DNA of 64,000 bases from Marinomonas alcarazii (GCF_003208215.1 NZ_QKLW01000002.1:124001-188000), one strand, 5' to 3'. Shown: positions 17,559 to 25,796, counted from the stretch's first letter. The notes: generated from the letters alone by a model not told the origin. Program-made: numbers and translations.

Positions 17559-18518
17559 ATGAATATTGTCTTTCTTGGAGCCTCGGCAGGCGTTCCCACC
17601 AAAACTCGTAATGTAACCGGCATCGCTGTGCGCGAAGAAAGAGGCAACGGCTGGTACCTTGTCGACTGTGGCGAAGGCACGCAACATCAGATACTTCATA
17701 CCAATTTATCGATCAATGCCTTACAAGCCATCTTCATCACGCACATTCATGGCGATCACTGTTATGGGTTACCAGGCATATTGGCAAGTGCTGCCATGAA
17801 TGGCCGCAAGGCGCCATTGAAAATTATGGCACCAAGTGGTGTGAAAGAATGGGTGGAAGCGACTCAGCAACATACACAATTGTATCTGCCTTATGACATT
17901 GAGTTTGTCAGTACTGATGATCTGCCATCTGTCGAATTTAGAAAAGTTCGTGTGGAAACGGTCGCCCTGTCTCACCGAGTCCCCTCTTATGCCTACTGTT
18001 TTACCGAAAAAGACATCAACCCGCGCTTGGATGTGGAAAAACTGGAGCGACATAACATCCCCAGAGGGCCACATTGGGGGCAGCTACAAAAGGGGCAAGA
18101 TGTTGAGCTAAACGGCAAGCTAATCCATTGTGAAGACTATTTGCTCTACGATAAAAACCCGCAAAAAATCATAGTGGCAGGCGACAATGACCAGCCAGAG
18201 CTATTGGCTCAAATAAGCCATGGCACCAATGTACTGGTTCATGAAGCCACCTACACCAAAGACCTCGTTGAGAAGTCAGGCAACAGCTACGGCCACAGTT
18301 ACGCCGAGCTTGTGGCGACCTTTGCCGAGCAAGCTAACATCCCCAACTTAGTGTTAACGCACTTTAGCCCTCGCTACCAAGCAAACCCGAACCTATCCCC
18401 TTCCATCGCCGACATTTATCAAGAAGCCAAAGCCCATTATTCGGGCAACCTGTTTCTCGCCAACGACCTTGACGAATATCAGCTGAACAAAAGCAATGAA
18501 TTAAAAAAAAGGATCTAG
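17559..18518 (+). CDS. rnz: ribonuclease Z (tRNA 3' endonuclease)
   Basis: Metallo-beta-lactamase-fold nuclease that trims pre-tRNA 3' ends (RNase Z/BN, ElaC). Key motifs are GASAGVPT near the N terminus, VDCGEGTQHQ (35-44), the zinc motif THIHGDH (61-67), a downstream ALSHR, AGDND, VHEATY and THFSPRY histidine/aspartate ligands, and a PxKxRN-type loop. 319 residues is the usual short-form length. Zn ligands all appear present. The gene is followed by a perfect 17-bp hairpin that also lies over the end of the convergent gene. Confidence 0.94.
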   Translation: MNIVFLGASAGVPTKTRNVTGIAVREERGNGWYLVDCGEGTQHQILHTNLSINALQAIFITHIHGDHCYGLPGILASAAMNGRKAPLKIMAPSGVKEWVEATQQHTQLYLPYDIEFVSTDDLPSVEFRKVRVETVALSHRVPSYAYCFTEKDINPRLDVEKLERHNIPRGPHWGQLQKGQDVELNGKLIHCEDYLLYDKNPQKIIVAGDNDQPELLAQISHGTNVLVHEATYTKDLVEKSGNSYGHSYAELVATFAEQANIPNLVLTHFSPRYQANPNLSPSIADIYQEAKAHYSGNLFLANDLDEYQLNKSNELKKRI

Positions 18519-18524
18519 AGGATC

Positions 18525-18564
18525 TAGAATCAGATGAAAAAATGCTATTTTTCATCTGATTCTA
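18525..18564. terminator. bidirectional hairpin between rnz and the tudS-like gene
   Basis: Perfect 17-bp inverted repeat (18525-18541 with 18548-18564), 6-nt loop, with A- and T-rich stem ends, so it can terminate on both strands. The loop and right arm encode the last codons and stop of the minus-strand gene. A related hairpin with the same core (CAGATGAAAAA / TTTTTCATCTG) is at 19953-20008. Confidence 0.75.
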
Positions 18565-19054
18565 ATATCCAATCTGTCTCTAATAGGCTTCGCAGTTCCG
18601 CTATCGTATGCTGGCTATAAACCTTGATGCCATTACGCTCTAACAAAGTAGCGGTTACACCTGCACCATCGATTTTATTTCCTTTAAATGTGCCATCGTA
18701 TATTTTCGAACTGCCACATGAAGGACTTCCTTCTGCAAGCACGGCATAGTCTATTTTTTGCTTTTGGCAGAGTTCCAAAGCCTTCTTGGCGCCACTCACA
18801 AATTGAATCGTAACATCAACGCCATCGTTCCCAACAACCTTTGCAGCGCCATCGAGAACATCAATACCTCTTCCTTTGATTATTTCAGCAGGTGCTCTTG
18901 GAGTAGGTAGACCAGCAGACACTTCAGGGCAAAAAACCACCAGTTCTGCATTCGACCTGAGCCAAAAAAAATCAGACTCAGGGATGGATAAACAGCTCGC
19001 GTTGTATCTCACTTTATTGCCAACCAAACACGAACTAACCAGTACTTTTACCAC
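18545..19054 (-). CDS. DUF523/TudS-family iron-sulfur desulfurase-like protein
   Basis: 169-residue DUF523 protein. The family includes TudS, a [4Fe-4S] enzyme that removes sulfur from 2-thiouracil. The three conserved cluster cysteines are seen as Cys9 (VSSCLVG), Cys42 (VVFCPEV) and Cys113 (GSPSCGS), with conserved RYNAS and PRAPAEI segments. The C-terminal DUF1722 domain of longer homologues is absent. Substrate in this organism is unproven; thiolated nucleobase salvage is the family-based guess. The last codons lie in the hairpin at 18525-18564. Confidence 0.88.
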   Translation of the reverse strand: MVKVLVSSCLVGNKVRYNASCLSIPESDFFWLRSNAELVVFCPEVSAGLPTPRAPAEIIKGRGIDVLDGAAKVVGNDGVDVTIQFVSGAKKALELCQKQKIDYAVLAEGSPSCGSSKIYDGTFKGNKIDGAGVTATLLERNGIKVYSQHTIAELRSLLETDWILESDEK

Positions 19055-19115
19055 TAGAACTCCTGTAAAAAACTAAAGCGCCGCACAGAATAATGCAAAG
19101 GGCTAAAAATAAAAA

Positions 19116-19721
19116 TCATAAATCTCGTTTGTATCGAGCAATCATATCTTCTTGAGTTTCTGGGTCATCCTTTATTGCTAGCTGGTCGTTAATCATCGCC
19201 CCCATCGTAGGAAAATCCGCCCTATCTATTTGCGCCTTTAAAGACCAAAGTTCAGAGCGCATTAACGCTTTAGCACAATGTAAAAACACCTCTTTGATGG
19301 TGATCTCAATACAGGTTTTGGGTGGGTTTCTGTCATTAGAAAACAAGCTTAAATATTCTGACGAGGTTGAAATACGAGCAAGCCCGTTAATTCGAAGCGT
19401 TTCATCAACACCAGGAATCAAAAACAAACACCCGATTTGACCCGTTTCAATAATATTAACAAGGCTATCAAGCCGATTGTTTCCTTTCCCATCGGGCAAA
19501 ATAATGCAGTTGTCATTGATAATTTTTACGAATCCCGGATTTCCTCCACGAGGAGAACAATCAACAGAGCCGGATTTTGCGTAGGTAGAAATTGTCACAA
19601 ACGGAGAATGCGCGAGAAAGTTACTGGAGTGACGCTCTAAGGAAGGCAACTGCTTATCTTTGGCGCGTCCTTTTGGATAACCATAGACTTCTCTGAGCTG
19701 CTCTTCGGAATCAAGATACAT
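19116..19721 (-). CDS. pyridoxamine 5'-phosphate oxidase family flavoprotein
   Basis: 201-residue PPOX-class protein (MSMEG_1061-like subfamily), expected to bind FMN on a split-barrel fold. Visible segments are the SPFVTISTYAKSGSVDCSPRGG strand-turn (in key form: FVTIST, DCSPRGG), IILPDGKGNNRLDSL at the flavin-binding loop, GCLFLIPG, LRINGLA and the HCAKALMRS motif. Substrate unknown; the family includes general FMN oxidoreductases rather than PdxH itself. It is not obviously co-transcribed with its neighbours and lies just outside the attC array. Confidence 0.85.
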   Translation of the reverse strand: MYLDSEEQLREVYGYPKGRAKDKQLPSLERHSSNFLAHSPFVTISTYAKSGSVDCSPRGGNPGFVKIINDNCIILPDGKGNNRLDSLVNIIETGQIGCLFLIPGVDETLRINGLARISTSSEYLSLFSNDRNPPKTCIEITIKEVFLHCAKALMRSELWSLKAQIDRADFPTMGAMINDQLAIKDDPETQEDMIARYKRDL

Positions 19722-20027
19722 AAAATCTCCTTATACTTAGCGCTTAACTTCGGGAAAGTGTCCAGAATAAAACTTAAAAACGTACTATTCTTACTCGGTA
19801 TTTTTGCGGCGCTGTCTGAATCAGGTGTGTTTGTTTGGTTTAATTTTATTCTGGGCCGGATTATCTAAATCAACGGTTTTGGTTTTACCATTAATTGTAT
19901 ATGTAACCATGAGAAAATCTGGTCGAGGAGAGCTCGGATCTTTTCTCTTGAAATTAGGGGCAGATGAAAAAAATGCTCTAATATCTTAATTTTTCATCTG
20001 CCCCTAATATCTAAGACTCATAACGCC
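19722..20027. other. intergenic stretch with large hairpin and possible short ORF
   Basis: Between the PPOX gene and the first attC site. It contains a perfect 19-bp inverted repeat (19953-19971 with 19990-20008). A short minus-strand frame (19821-19910, 29 codons, MVTYTINGK start) is present but has no convincing ribosome site, so its reality is doubtful. Confidence 0.4.
19953..20008. repeat. 19-bp inverted repeat related to the rnz/tudS hairpin
   Basis: Perfect arms 19953-19971 and 19990-20008. It shares the core CAGATGAAAAA...ATGCT and TTTTTCATCTG...CTAATATC with the hairpin at 18525-18564, suggesting a copied element rather than an independent terminator. Confidence 0.6.
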
Positions 20028-20119
20028 CCATTCAGGGACTTTTAATAGTTGGCTAAAATAACGAACGTAGTGAGGAAAGCCAACTATTAAAAGTCCCGAA
20101 CTGCAATGGCGTGTTATAT
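20028..20119 (-). other. attC-like site A
   Basis: About 92 bp; starts TCATAAC and ends GTTATAT, with long imperfect complementary arms (GGGACTTTTAATAGTTGGCT and its complement) and unpaired bases near the ends. The stop codon of the gene at 20114-20587 overlaps the terminal box. Confidence 0.8.
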
Positions 20120-20587
20120 TTTTTGTGCTACATAGCTAGGTACATCGATCTTCTCGCCACCATTGCTAAAGTGATGATCAAAGGCGTATGCCATTTTTTC
20201 TAAGGGTGCGCCCTCGTAACCTAAAGTTTGGATTTCACTAATGTAACGTTCCATAAAAGGAACAGCTCCTAAATAGTTCCATTGCGCTACATGAACCAGT
20301 TCATGAAAATGTATACGTAAATTTGAAGCTATGTGTGGAAGGACATAATAAGTGTTTTTATATGTGATGCCATCAACTTCCATATCTATAAAATCTCCCA
20401 ACCCCATTTGACGTAATTCGGGAAAATTTGGTTTGGGAATTTTATCTACGACTACAAAGTACGCTTGCTTTAGAAATGACAAAGGGTAAAAACCTTCAAA
20501 ATCGTCAAAAAATTGAGAGCAACAAACCCTTTGCTCTTTGAATTCAATATTTGTTTGATCAATCCATTGTTCAATTTGATTTAACAT
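20114..20587 (-). CDS. cassette protein with HExxH motif
   Basis: Integron-type cassette gene of about 157 codons. Residues around 95-99 read HELVH within HFHELVHVAQW, the zinc-metallopeptidase signature, but the rest matches no family I recognise. The start is taken at ATG 20587, with GGAG 7 bases upstream; TTG and GTG codons just before it are weaker choices. The TAA stop lies inside attC site A, so the gene fills its cassette. Function unknown; a small intracellular protease or peptidase-like toxin is a possible but unproven reading. Confidence 0.72.
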   Translation of the reverse strand: MLNQIEQWIDQTNIEFKEQRVCCSQFFDDFEGFYPLSFLKQAYFVVVDKIPKPNFPELRQMGLGDFIDMEVDGITYKNTYYVLPHIASNLRIHFHELVHVAQWNYLGAVPFMERYISEIQTLGYEGAPLEKMAYAFDHHFSNGGEKIDVPSYVAQKI

Positions 20588-20605
20588 CACCAAACTCCAG
20601 AAAAA

Positions 20606-20706
20606 ATATAACGCCCAATTAAGCGGACGGAAACAGTTGGCTATAATGTGTAGCGAAGCGAAACTCAGCCAACTGTTGGAGTTCCGACTTAAATTGCTTG
20701 TTATAT
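20606..20706 (-). other. attC-like site B
   Basis: About 101 bp; ATATAAC at one end and GTTATAT at the other, with imperfectly complementary arms meeting in AACAGTTGGCT and its complement. The KAP gene stop (20701-20703) overlaps the terminal box. Confidence 0.8.
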
Positions 20707-22005
20707 TTTGTTGTCAACTATTTCGTCTGATGGAAGTTTAAAAATAGAAACTATCCCGCAAACTTCCTCAAACTTTTCAACGTAAAATACATTAGATGCT
20801 TGCGGGGTAAGTACCTCACTGTAATGGTTTTTGAAAAAATCGTGTACCCACTTCTCCTTATCATTGCTAGAGAAGAAACGGCCATTACTAAGCTTCTCAA
20901 AAAGGTTAGCATTTTTTACTTTTATCATCGCTGCGGGCAAAAAGAATTCAAATAGCTCCTCCCCTTTATTTTTAGGCAATGTAGCAAAGCAAAAGCTAAC
21001 ATAACTAAAGGCTCTCTCTATTTCTCGGCTATTCATATTTAGATGTTTAGTTAGACACAAAGAAACAAACATGGATTTCAACTTTTCAAACCGTTCGCCT
21101 TTGTTTGACAGCTTAATATTAAATTCTAAAAGAAAACTATCAAATAATTGATTATATGAGCTTTCTTGATCATTGTTGTCTGCTAAAGGCAAATTTGCTT
21201 CTATGTGAATGAACTTCTCTAAATACTTTAATGAATCTGTCTCATCAACACCATATACACTTGAAATGATTTTTGATAATTGGGACTTGTTATATGAAAT
21301 AACAAATATCACATTTTTTGCAGAAAAGAGGTGCTTAATTTTTTCTAGTACTTCAACAGCAAAATCAGGTCTACAGCGATCAAGTTCATCAATGAAAAAT
21401 ACAACCTTTTCAGAATTTAGACTAATTGACTCTAAAGCCTTTACGTAGGATTGAATATTTTTTTTGGAATCCTCGTATGCTTTAAATTTTTGACTAAGAT
21501 CGAGCTCGAGAGTGCCGAATGTTGCGGATTGAAATGCGTTAGTTGCAACTTTTTGAACAGCAGAAGAATTTACAATCCCTGCTGTAAAGGACTTAACAGC
21601 TAAATTTGTGCCTAATTTTACCAATTCAATTGCAGTATTCTTAGTTACATTTTTTAAATGTTCTAATTGTTTATCTGCTTTAGTGCTTTTACCTATTTTT
21701 TTAAGGTGATTCTCAACCTCAGAACAAATTGTTGCCCCAATAGATAAGAAGGTATCACTCGAGAAGTCATTAGCAAAAGCATCATAATATATGGGAATCA
21801 AATGTTCTGAAGATTTTAAATCATGAATAAGCTGATGTATAAAGGATGTTTTCCCTGCCCCCCAAGTCGCATCAATCGCAAGGACAAAACCGCTATCAGT
21901 ATTAGTGAATATATTTTTTAAGTTCGCCGCAAAATCTTCTCTACCAAAGATATAATGACTATTGCCACCTACTCTTGTTGTTTGATGCTCTATGGCTAAT
22001 TTCAT
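20701..22005 (-). CDS. KAP-family P-loop NTPase
   Basis: 434-residue KAP NTPase. Walker A is WGAGKTS (48-54); Walker B is VVFFIDELDR (201-210), the family's typical DELDR; a hydrophobic stretch (about 122-146) lies between them, where KAP proteins often carry membrane helices. A helical C-terminal region follows. KAP proteins include F-plasmid PifA, which excludes phage T7, and many occur near defence genes. Good GAGGG ribosome site. It is a whole cassette between attC sites B and C, adjacent to a Kiwa cassette, so a phage-exclusion role is plausible but inferred. Confidence 0.85.
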   Translation of the reverse strand: MKLAIEHQTTRVGGNSHYIFGREDFAANLKNIFTNTDSGFVLAIDATWGAGKTSFIHQLIHDLKSSEHLIPIYYDAFANDFSSDTFLSIGATICSEVENHLKKIGKSTKADKQLEHLKNVTKNTAIELVKLGTNLAVKSFTAGIVNSSAVQKVATNAFQSATFGTLELDLSQKFKAYEDSKKNIQSYVKALESISLNSEKVVFFIDELDRCRPDFAVEVLEKIKHLFSAKNVIFVISYNKSQLSKIISSVYGVDETDSLKYLEKFIHIEANLPLADNNDQESSYNQLFDSFLLEFNIKLSNKGERFEKLKSMFVSLCLTKHLNMNSREIERAFSYVSFCFATLPKNKGEELFEFFLPAAMIKVKNANLFEKLSNGRFFSSNDKEKWVHDFFKNHYSEVLTPQASNVFYVEKFEEVCGIVSIFKLPSDEIVDNKI

Positions 22006-22020
22006 TGAACCCTCAGAAAA

Positions 22021-22090
22021 ATATAACGCCCCAAGCAGGGGCTTTTAAGAGCGAAGCGAGTAAAAGTCCCGCTGACTTGGTTTGTTATAC
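22021..22090 (-). other. attC-like site C
   Basis: About 70 bp; ATATAAC and GTTATAC ends, with arms GGGGCTTTTA and TAAAAGTCCC. It belongs to the esterase cassette on its right. Confidence 0.8.
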
Positions 22091-22099
22091 AGAAACCAC

Positions 22100-22924
22100 T
22101 CATTGATTGCCATAAATCCAGTCCAGCCCTTGAATTAAAGTTGTTGGAAATGCTGTCGCATGTTTGGCTCCTTCTACAAGACTGAACTTAAGGAGAGTGT
22201 CTTCACTGGACTGAGCTTTAATTTTCTCTGCAAGCTGCTTAGCACCAGTAACCATATCCTCTCGTTCTCCAAACTCCGGTTGTTCCAAACTACCAACAGA
22301 TAAATAAACTTTTATTGGCAACTCAGGCTTTACAATCCGCGAATCCAATATATGATTTTCGTCAAACCAAACTGACGGGCTACCTAATATATAGCTGCTG
22401 AACATGTTAGGGTGCTCGAATAGAATGAAAGCGCCAAACAAGCCACCCAGTGAATTGCCAACAAAAGTGCGTTGCAATGGTTTAGCTCTATAGTTAGCCT
22501 CGATATAGGGAAAAATAGTTTCACGAATAAATTTAGCATGCCCATCAGCGTTACCAGTTTGCATCTTCCAGCTAGTTGCTTTATAAGGCGTGTAATCTCT
22601 TACTCGACTTGATGCACCTTTAGACCCTTTCGAATAAGATACCCCAACGATGATCGCTTCTTCCATTACGCCACTATTCATTGGAAACCTTGTTGCACCT
22701 GAAGCAATTTGAAAGCTATACCACGCATCCATCAAGTAAATTACTGGGTAATTTTTGTCTTCATTTGATTCGTACGAGAGAGGTAATTTTATAAATAGTG
22801 GGTAAATCCTCTCAGTTGAAGGCTCAGTCAGTTCGATAACTTTGCTTCTTGGTATTTCTAGACCATCATTGGCGAAGCCCTGAGAGCTAAAAAACAATAA
22901 AATTAAAAATGCTAGATTTCTCAA
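22100..22924 (-). CDS. putative esterase (alpha/beta hydrolase), cassette-borne
   Basis: Enterochelin-esterase/esterase-D-like hydrolase (Esterase family). Catalytic serine lies in GNSLGG, followed by AFILFEHP and a C-terminal GAKHAT histidine; the N terminus is a hydrophobic signal peptide ending FANDG, so the enzyme is probably exported. The start is placed at a TTG (22924), giving MRNLAFLILLFF, because an AAGGAAG site is 6 bases upstream; the longer frame to 22975 would read through the attC half-site at 22940 and is unlikely. Substrate unknown; ferri-siderophore or short acyl esters are family-based options. Confidence 0.8.
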   Translation of the reverse strand: MRNLAFLILLFFSSQGFANDGLEIPRSKVIELTEPSTERIYPLFIKLPLSYESNEDKNYPVIYLMDAWYSFQIASGATRFPMNSGVMEEAIIVGVSYSKGSKGASSRVRDYTPYKATSWKMQTGNADGHAKFIRETIFPYIEANYRAKPLQRTFVGNSLGGLFGAFILFEHPNMFSSYILGSPSVWFDENHILDSRIVKPELPIKVYLSVGSLEQPEFGEREDMVTGAKQLAEKIKAQSSEDTLLKFSLVEGAKHATAFPTTLIQGLDWIYGNQ

Positions 22925-22939
22925 TGAAACTTCCTTTGT

Positions 22940-22946
22940 GTATAAC
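22940..22946 (-). other. attC half-site D, left end
   Basis: GTATAAC followed by GCCCGTATTAGAC looks like the left end of an attC. Its right partner appears to be GTTAAGC at 24246-24252, separated by the transposase gene. Confidence 0.5.
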
Positions 22947-23161
22947 GCCCGTATTAGACTTACCAAGACACCCACGTTAAAAACCTAGCCACATCATACA
23001 AAACCACCTTCTTCAAAGATAGTATTGATGTAAATTCATCTTTTATCGTTTTGTTAGGATCTAATTAACTACTAGAAGGCTAGTTATTGGATTTTTAGGC
23101 GAGTAAATTTACTAATACATGATTAGTATATAAAAAAAGATCTATAAACGGTGGAATTAAG

Positions 23162-24133
23162 CTAGGCGAGTAGTTGGTTATGACTGGATCTTGGCTTTCT
23201 ATTTAGTTTGTGTGAATCACAATAATAAGCAATGGATTGTTCCGCACCAACCACTGCACCAGTTCTTGCGCCAAATTCTGCCGCAATACACAGCCAATTT
23301 TCTGAGGATATGTTGAGTCGTTGAAGAATCGGTAATAATGATGCGTCTATCGCACCTCGTTTATCTTCTCGGACGATTCGCCCAGTCATATCAACCAATT
23401 CAAGGTAGTCTGATAGTTCAAAAGGTAGACCATCTGGCATGTTTTCTCGTGGGTTCCCGACAAAAGGATAAAGCGGTTTTGGTTGCTTTTGATGTTTCGC
23501 TGCGGCCACACGCTTTTTAACGCTGGTGAACTCAGAAGTTTCAGGTGTTTGGCTTATTTTTGCTCTCAGTGGATTTAGATCAACATAGGCCATACAAGCC
23601 GCTAGTGCAGACTCATCAAGCAACGCTTGAGATTTGAAGCGCCCTTCCCAGAACCTTCCCGTGCATTTATCCTCAGCATTTGCTTGCCTAGCAATGGGTT
23701 CATTCAGTTCTTTCATCAGCCAACTGATGTCCATCAGCCGATTCCGATAGGTTTCTGCGGAGGATTCGACCAATTTTAAAGCAAAGTCTTCTAGTGCCTC
23801 TCCTTTGGCATATTTTTGAGTAAATTGCGTCCCTTTATGCAATTTATGCCAACGCTGAAGCACTTCTAACGTTGACCAGTTTTGAGCTTTTTGTGCATTC
23901 ACATGCAGCACCACATGAATGTGATTACTCATAATGGCATAAGCGCAAATATCAATAGAAAAGAGACTGGCAAGAAATAAAAGTCTATCTTCAATCCAAC
24001 CTCGGCGATGCTCGTAACATGCTCCCGTTACAGGATCATCACCACACAAAAACGCCCTACGAACACAGCGGGAAACGCAGTGATAGTAAGGCGTATCTTC
24101 TAAACTAATTTGCTGACTTCTGGCTCTTGGCAT
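23162..24133 (-). CDS. REP-associated/IS200-type tyrosine transposase (Y1 HUH)
   Basis: 323-residue HUH-endonuclease of the Y1 transposase superfamily. The metal motif is H71-x-H73 in MSNHIHVVLH, after an N-terminal YYHCVSRC strand; a later tyrosine-bearing helix and FWEGRFKSQALLDE and VDLNPLRA motifs match long transposase proteins of marine gammaproteobacteria. It nicks single-stranded DNA at hairpins. Intact and with a recognisable promoter (TTGACG-N16-TATATT). It sits inside the cassette array, and two REP-like palindromes lie about 2 kb away at 26266 and 26495. Confidence 0.88.
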   Translation of the reverse strand: MPRARSQQISLEDTPYYHCVSRCVRRAFLCGDDPVTGACYEHRRGWIEDRLLFLASLFSIDICAYAIMSNHIHVVLHVNAQKAQNWSTLEVLQRWHKLHKGTQFTQKYAKGEALEDFALKLVESSAETYRNRLMDISWLMKELNEPIARQANAEDKCTGRFWEGRFKSQALLDESALAACMAYVDLNPLRAKISQTPETSEFTSVKKRVAAAKHQKQPKPLYPFVGNPRENMPDGLPFELSDYLELVDMTGRIVREDKRGAIDASLLPILQRLNISSENWLCIAAEFGARTGAVVGAEQSIAYYCDSHKLNRKPRSSHNQLLA

Positions 24134-24169
24134 GACGAAATTCCTCTTCCATAAGAAATATACTGGTTA

Positions 24170-24197
24170 AATATACAGTATAGAAAGAAATCGTCAA
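24170..24197 (-). promoter_or_regulatory. promoter of transposase gene
   Basis: On the minus strand TTGACG (24192-24197) and TATATT (24170-24175) are 16 bp apart, followed by GGAAGAGG before the transposase start. Confidence 0.55.
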
Positions 24198-24245
24198 GTT
24201 AGAGTGCGTGTCCACGTATCTGTTCGTATCTGTTTTTAAGGCCTT

Positions 24246-24252
24246 GTTAAGC
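24246..24252 (-). other. attC half-site D, right end
   Basis: GTTAAGC, a canonical GTTRRRY box, is placed two bases beyond the kwaB stop codon, as expected for the R'' box of the Kiwa cassette. Confidence 0.5.
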
Positions 24253-24254
24253 AC

Positions 24255-25169
24255 CTAGACTTGGGTAGCGTCAGGAACATCATAGGTATTGTCTGTTATT
24301 TCACTCATAAGCCTATGATCAAGCAGAACATTAATGATTATGCTTGCTGTATTCGCACAAGGGATTATGGTGTTATTTACAGGGTCAAAATTAATGCCCC
24401 AGTTTCTAGTGGTATTCACTCTTTGCAAAGTCGGAATGAAACTTGGTTCACTGTATATTCCTTTTTCTTCAATAACAGCCATACGTCTTAGCTGTATAGA
24501 ATTTGTCCCAACATATTCGATAATCGGTGTTATGTCGGAAAATAAGCTACTGAATTCTGGGGATTGCTGGAGCTGTGTAAATGCCTGCACATATGCAGTT
24601 CTATGTTGCATAGCTGACTCAAAGCCGCGCTTATTAGCGATGAATAAAGTATTATTAATGACATATAAGTCAAAATTTTTCTCTATAGCGAAGCTATTAT
24701 CCTCTACACCAGATAGCTCACCATTTGAAAAAATCATATTAATATATTTTTTGGGGTATGATGTTTTCCACGTAGAAGTAGACCTTTTTACGGCATAAAC
24801 TGTAGTCCCATTTGAAGTAAATTTGACCACATAACCCTTTGCACCCTTCAGATCTTTTGCATCTGTTATTCTGTGCTCACTTTCAAGGCGATCAACTAGT
24901 ATTTTCAGTTGAGGAAAGTCTGTATTTATAGGATCAATAGACAAACAACTACTCTCATTTGTCTGAGATATATAGGTATAAGGAGTATGTTCAGTGATCC
25001 GTTCAATTTCTGTTGCAATAAAATCCTTTAGCTGAGTGTTAAGATCATCTTCTGTTTGAACATAAAATGCTCTGAAGCGTGCCGCACTGCTACTGTTTTT
25101 GAAAACCCATAAGTGTAGTGTTGAATTTGCAAAATCAAATGATTTTAAAGATTGAAAGTCACCTGTCAT
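24255..25169 (-). CDS. kwaB: Kiwa anti-phage protein KwaB (DUF4868)
   Basis: 304-residue protein matching the DUF4868 family that defines KwaB. The C-terminal half shows a typical pattern: KWxxS-like VYAVKRSTSTW, then AIEKNFDLYVINNTLFI and NKRGFESAM (about 175-215). In Kiwa, KwaB works with membrane protein KwaA and binds phage DNA to block replication. Here the gene follows kwaA with a 4-bp ATGA overlap, the expected gene order. The stop TAG is two bases from an attC-like box, so the operon ends where its cassette ends. Recognition rests on family pattern and partner, without a database search. Confidence 0.78.
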   Translation of the reverse strand: MTGDFQSLKSFDFANSTLHLWVFKNSSSAARFRAFYVQTEDDLNTQLKDFIATEIERITEHTPYTYISQTNESSCLSIDPINTDFPQLKILVDRLESEHRITDAKDLKGAKGYVVKFTSNGTTVYAVKRSTSTWKTSYPKKYINMIFSNGELSGVEDNSFAIEKNFDLYVINNTLFIANKRGFESAMQHRTAYVQAFTQLQQSPEFSSLFSDITPIIEYVGTNSIQLRRMAVIEEKGIYSEPSFIPTLQRVNTTRNWGINFDPVNNTIIPCANTASIIINVLLDHRLMSEITDNTYDVPDATQV

Positions 25170-25750
25170 TCGTTTATTCCTCGTGCAATATAAAAATCTT
25201 GTATCGTTTGGACCTTATAATTTCCTGGGGTTAGATGCCCCTTTTTTAAAATCCTTACATCTCGAGACTGTCCGTTAATATTGATCTTTGCCTCGTACAA
25301 CCTCCACCCAAACATTAATAAAAGTGGATTCATAATAATCTGTCCTGATTTGTAAGTTATCGCAAACATCCAAAATAAGAAAACAGAAAAACCCAGGAGA
25401 TTTTCTGGAGTTTCATAACTCATCCCCATAAATGAAACAACATAAGGGAAAACATAATTGATAATGTCGTTTGGTATCGTTTTAGAGCTTTCCACTTGTG
25501 CATCAAAAGGGAATGATATTTTTTTCAGAGATAGATTTGAAACAACTACTGATATACAAGTTACAACAATAAATATAATGGATAAATATGGACTATTAAA
25601 AGGGTTATATAAGCATTGCTTTATATCGGAGAAATCACAAAATGATCTGCTCCACCATGACATAGGAATATCTTGCACTGCGAGAATTAAAGCTAGTGGT
25701 AAATATGATCCTATGAAAATTATAAAGGCAGATAGAACTCTAAATTGCAT
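25166..25750 (-). CDS. kwaA: Kiwa anti-phage membrane protein KwaA
   Basis: 194-residue membrane protein with four predicted helices (about 6-26, 53-71, 95-111, 119-138) and a short cytoplasmic C terminus, matching KwaA in size and topology. The N-terminal helix FIIFIGSYLPLALILAVQD resembles that of known KwaA proteins. KwaA is thought to sense phage attachment at the membrane and recruit KwaB. It overlaps kwaB by 4 bp. No strong ribosome site is seen at the ATG. It opens the cassette directly after attC site E. Confidence 0.72.
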   Translation of the reverse strand: MQFRVLSAFIIFIGSYLPLALILAVQDIPMSWWSRSFCDFSDIKQCLYNPFNSPYLSIIFIVVTCISVVVSNLSLKKISFPFDAQVESSKTIPNDIINYVFPYVVSFMGMSYETPENLLGFSVFLFWMFAITYKSGQIIMNPLLLMFGWRLYEAKININGQSRDVRILKKGHLTPGNYKVQTIQDFYIARGINE

Positions 25751-25796
25751 TTTCTATTACCACTTTTATGTTCTCCAAATGCTGATGTTTCGTTTC

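Larger units (their letters stand above)
22976..24240 (-). mobile_element. transposase-bearing insertion inside the attC of the Kiwa cassette (tentative limits)
   Basis: The transposase gene and its promoter lie between two attC-like half-sites. GTTAAAAAC at 22976-22984 and the near-complement GTTTTTAAG at 24232-24240 form a possible pair of element ends. Exact ends and any target duplication are not clear. Confidence 0.4.

Noticed and set aside
19821-19910. Possible N terminus of a [2Fe-2S] protein
   Set aside because: The MVTYTINGK start loosely recalls ferredoxin-like subunits, but the frame ends after 29 codons and no cysteine cluster follows.
19804-19989. 61-codon plus-strand ORF near the large hairpin
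   Set aside because: Its end lies in the hairpin arms and the protein has no recognisable features; opposite short frame at 19821-19910 is also unsupported.
22925-22975. Longer start for the esterase gene reading through the attC half-site
   Set aside because: The first 17 codons would cover the attC-like box and no ribosome site is present there; a TTG at 22924 with AAGGAAG and a signal peptide right after it fits better.
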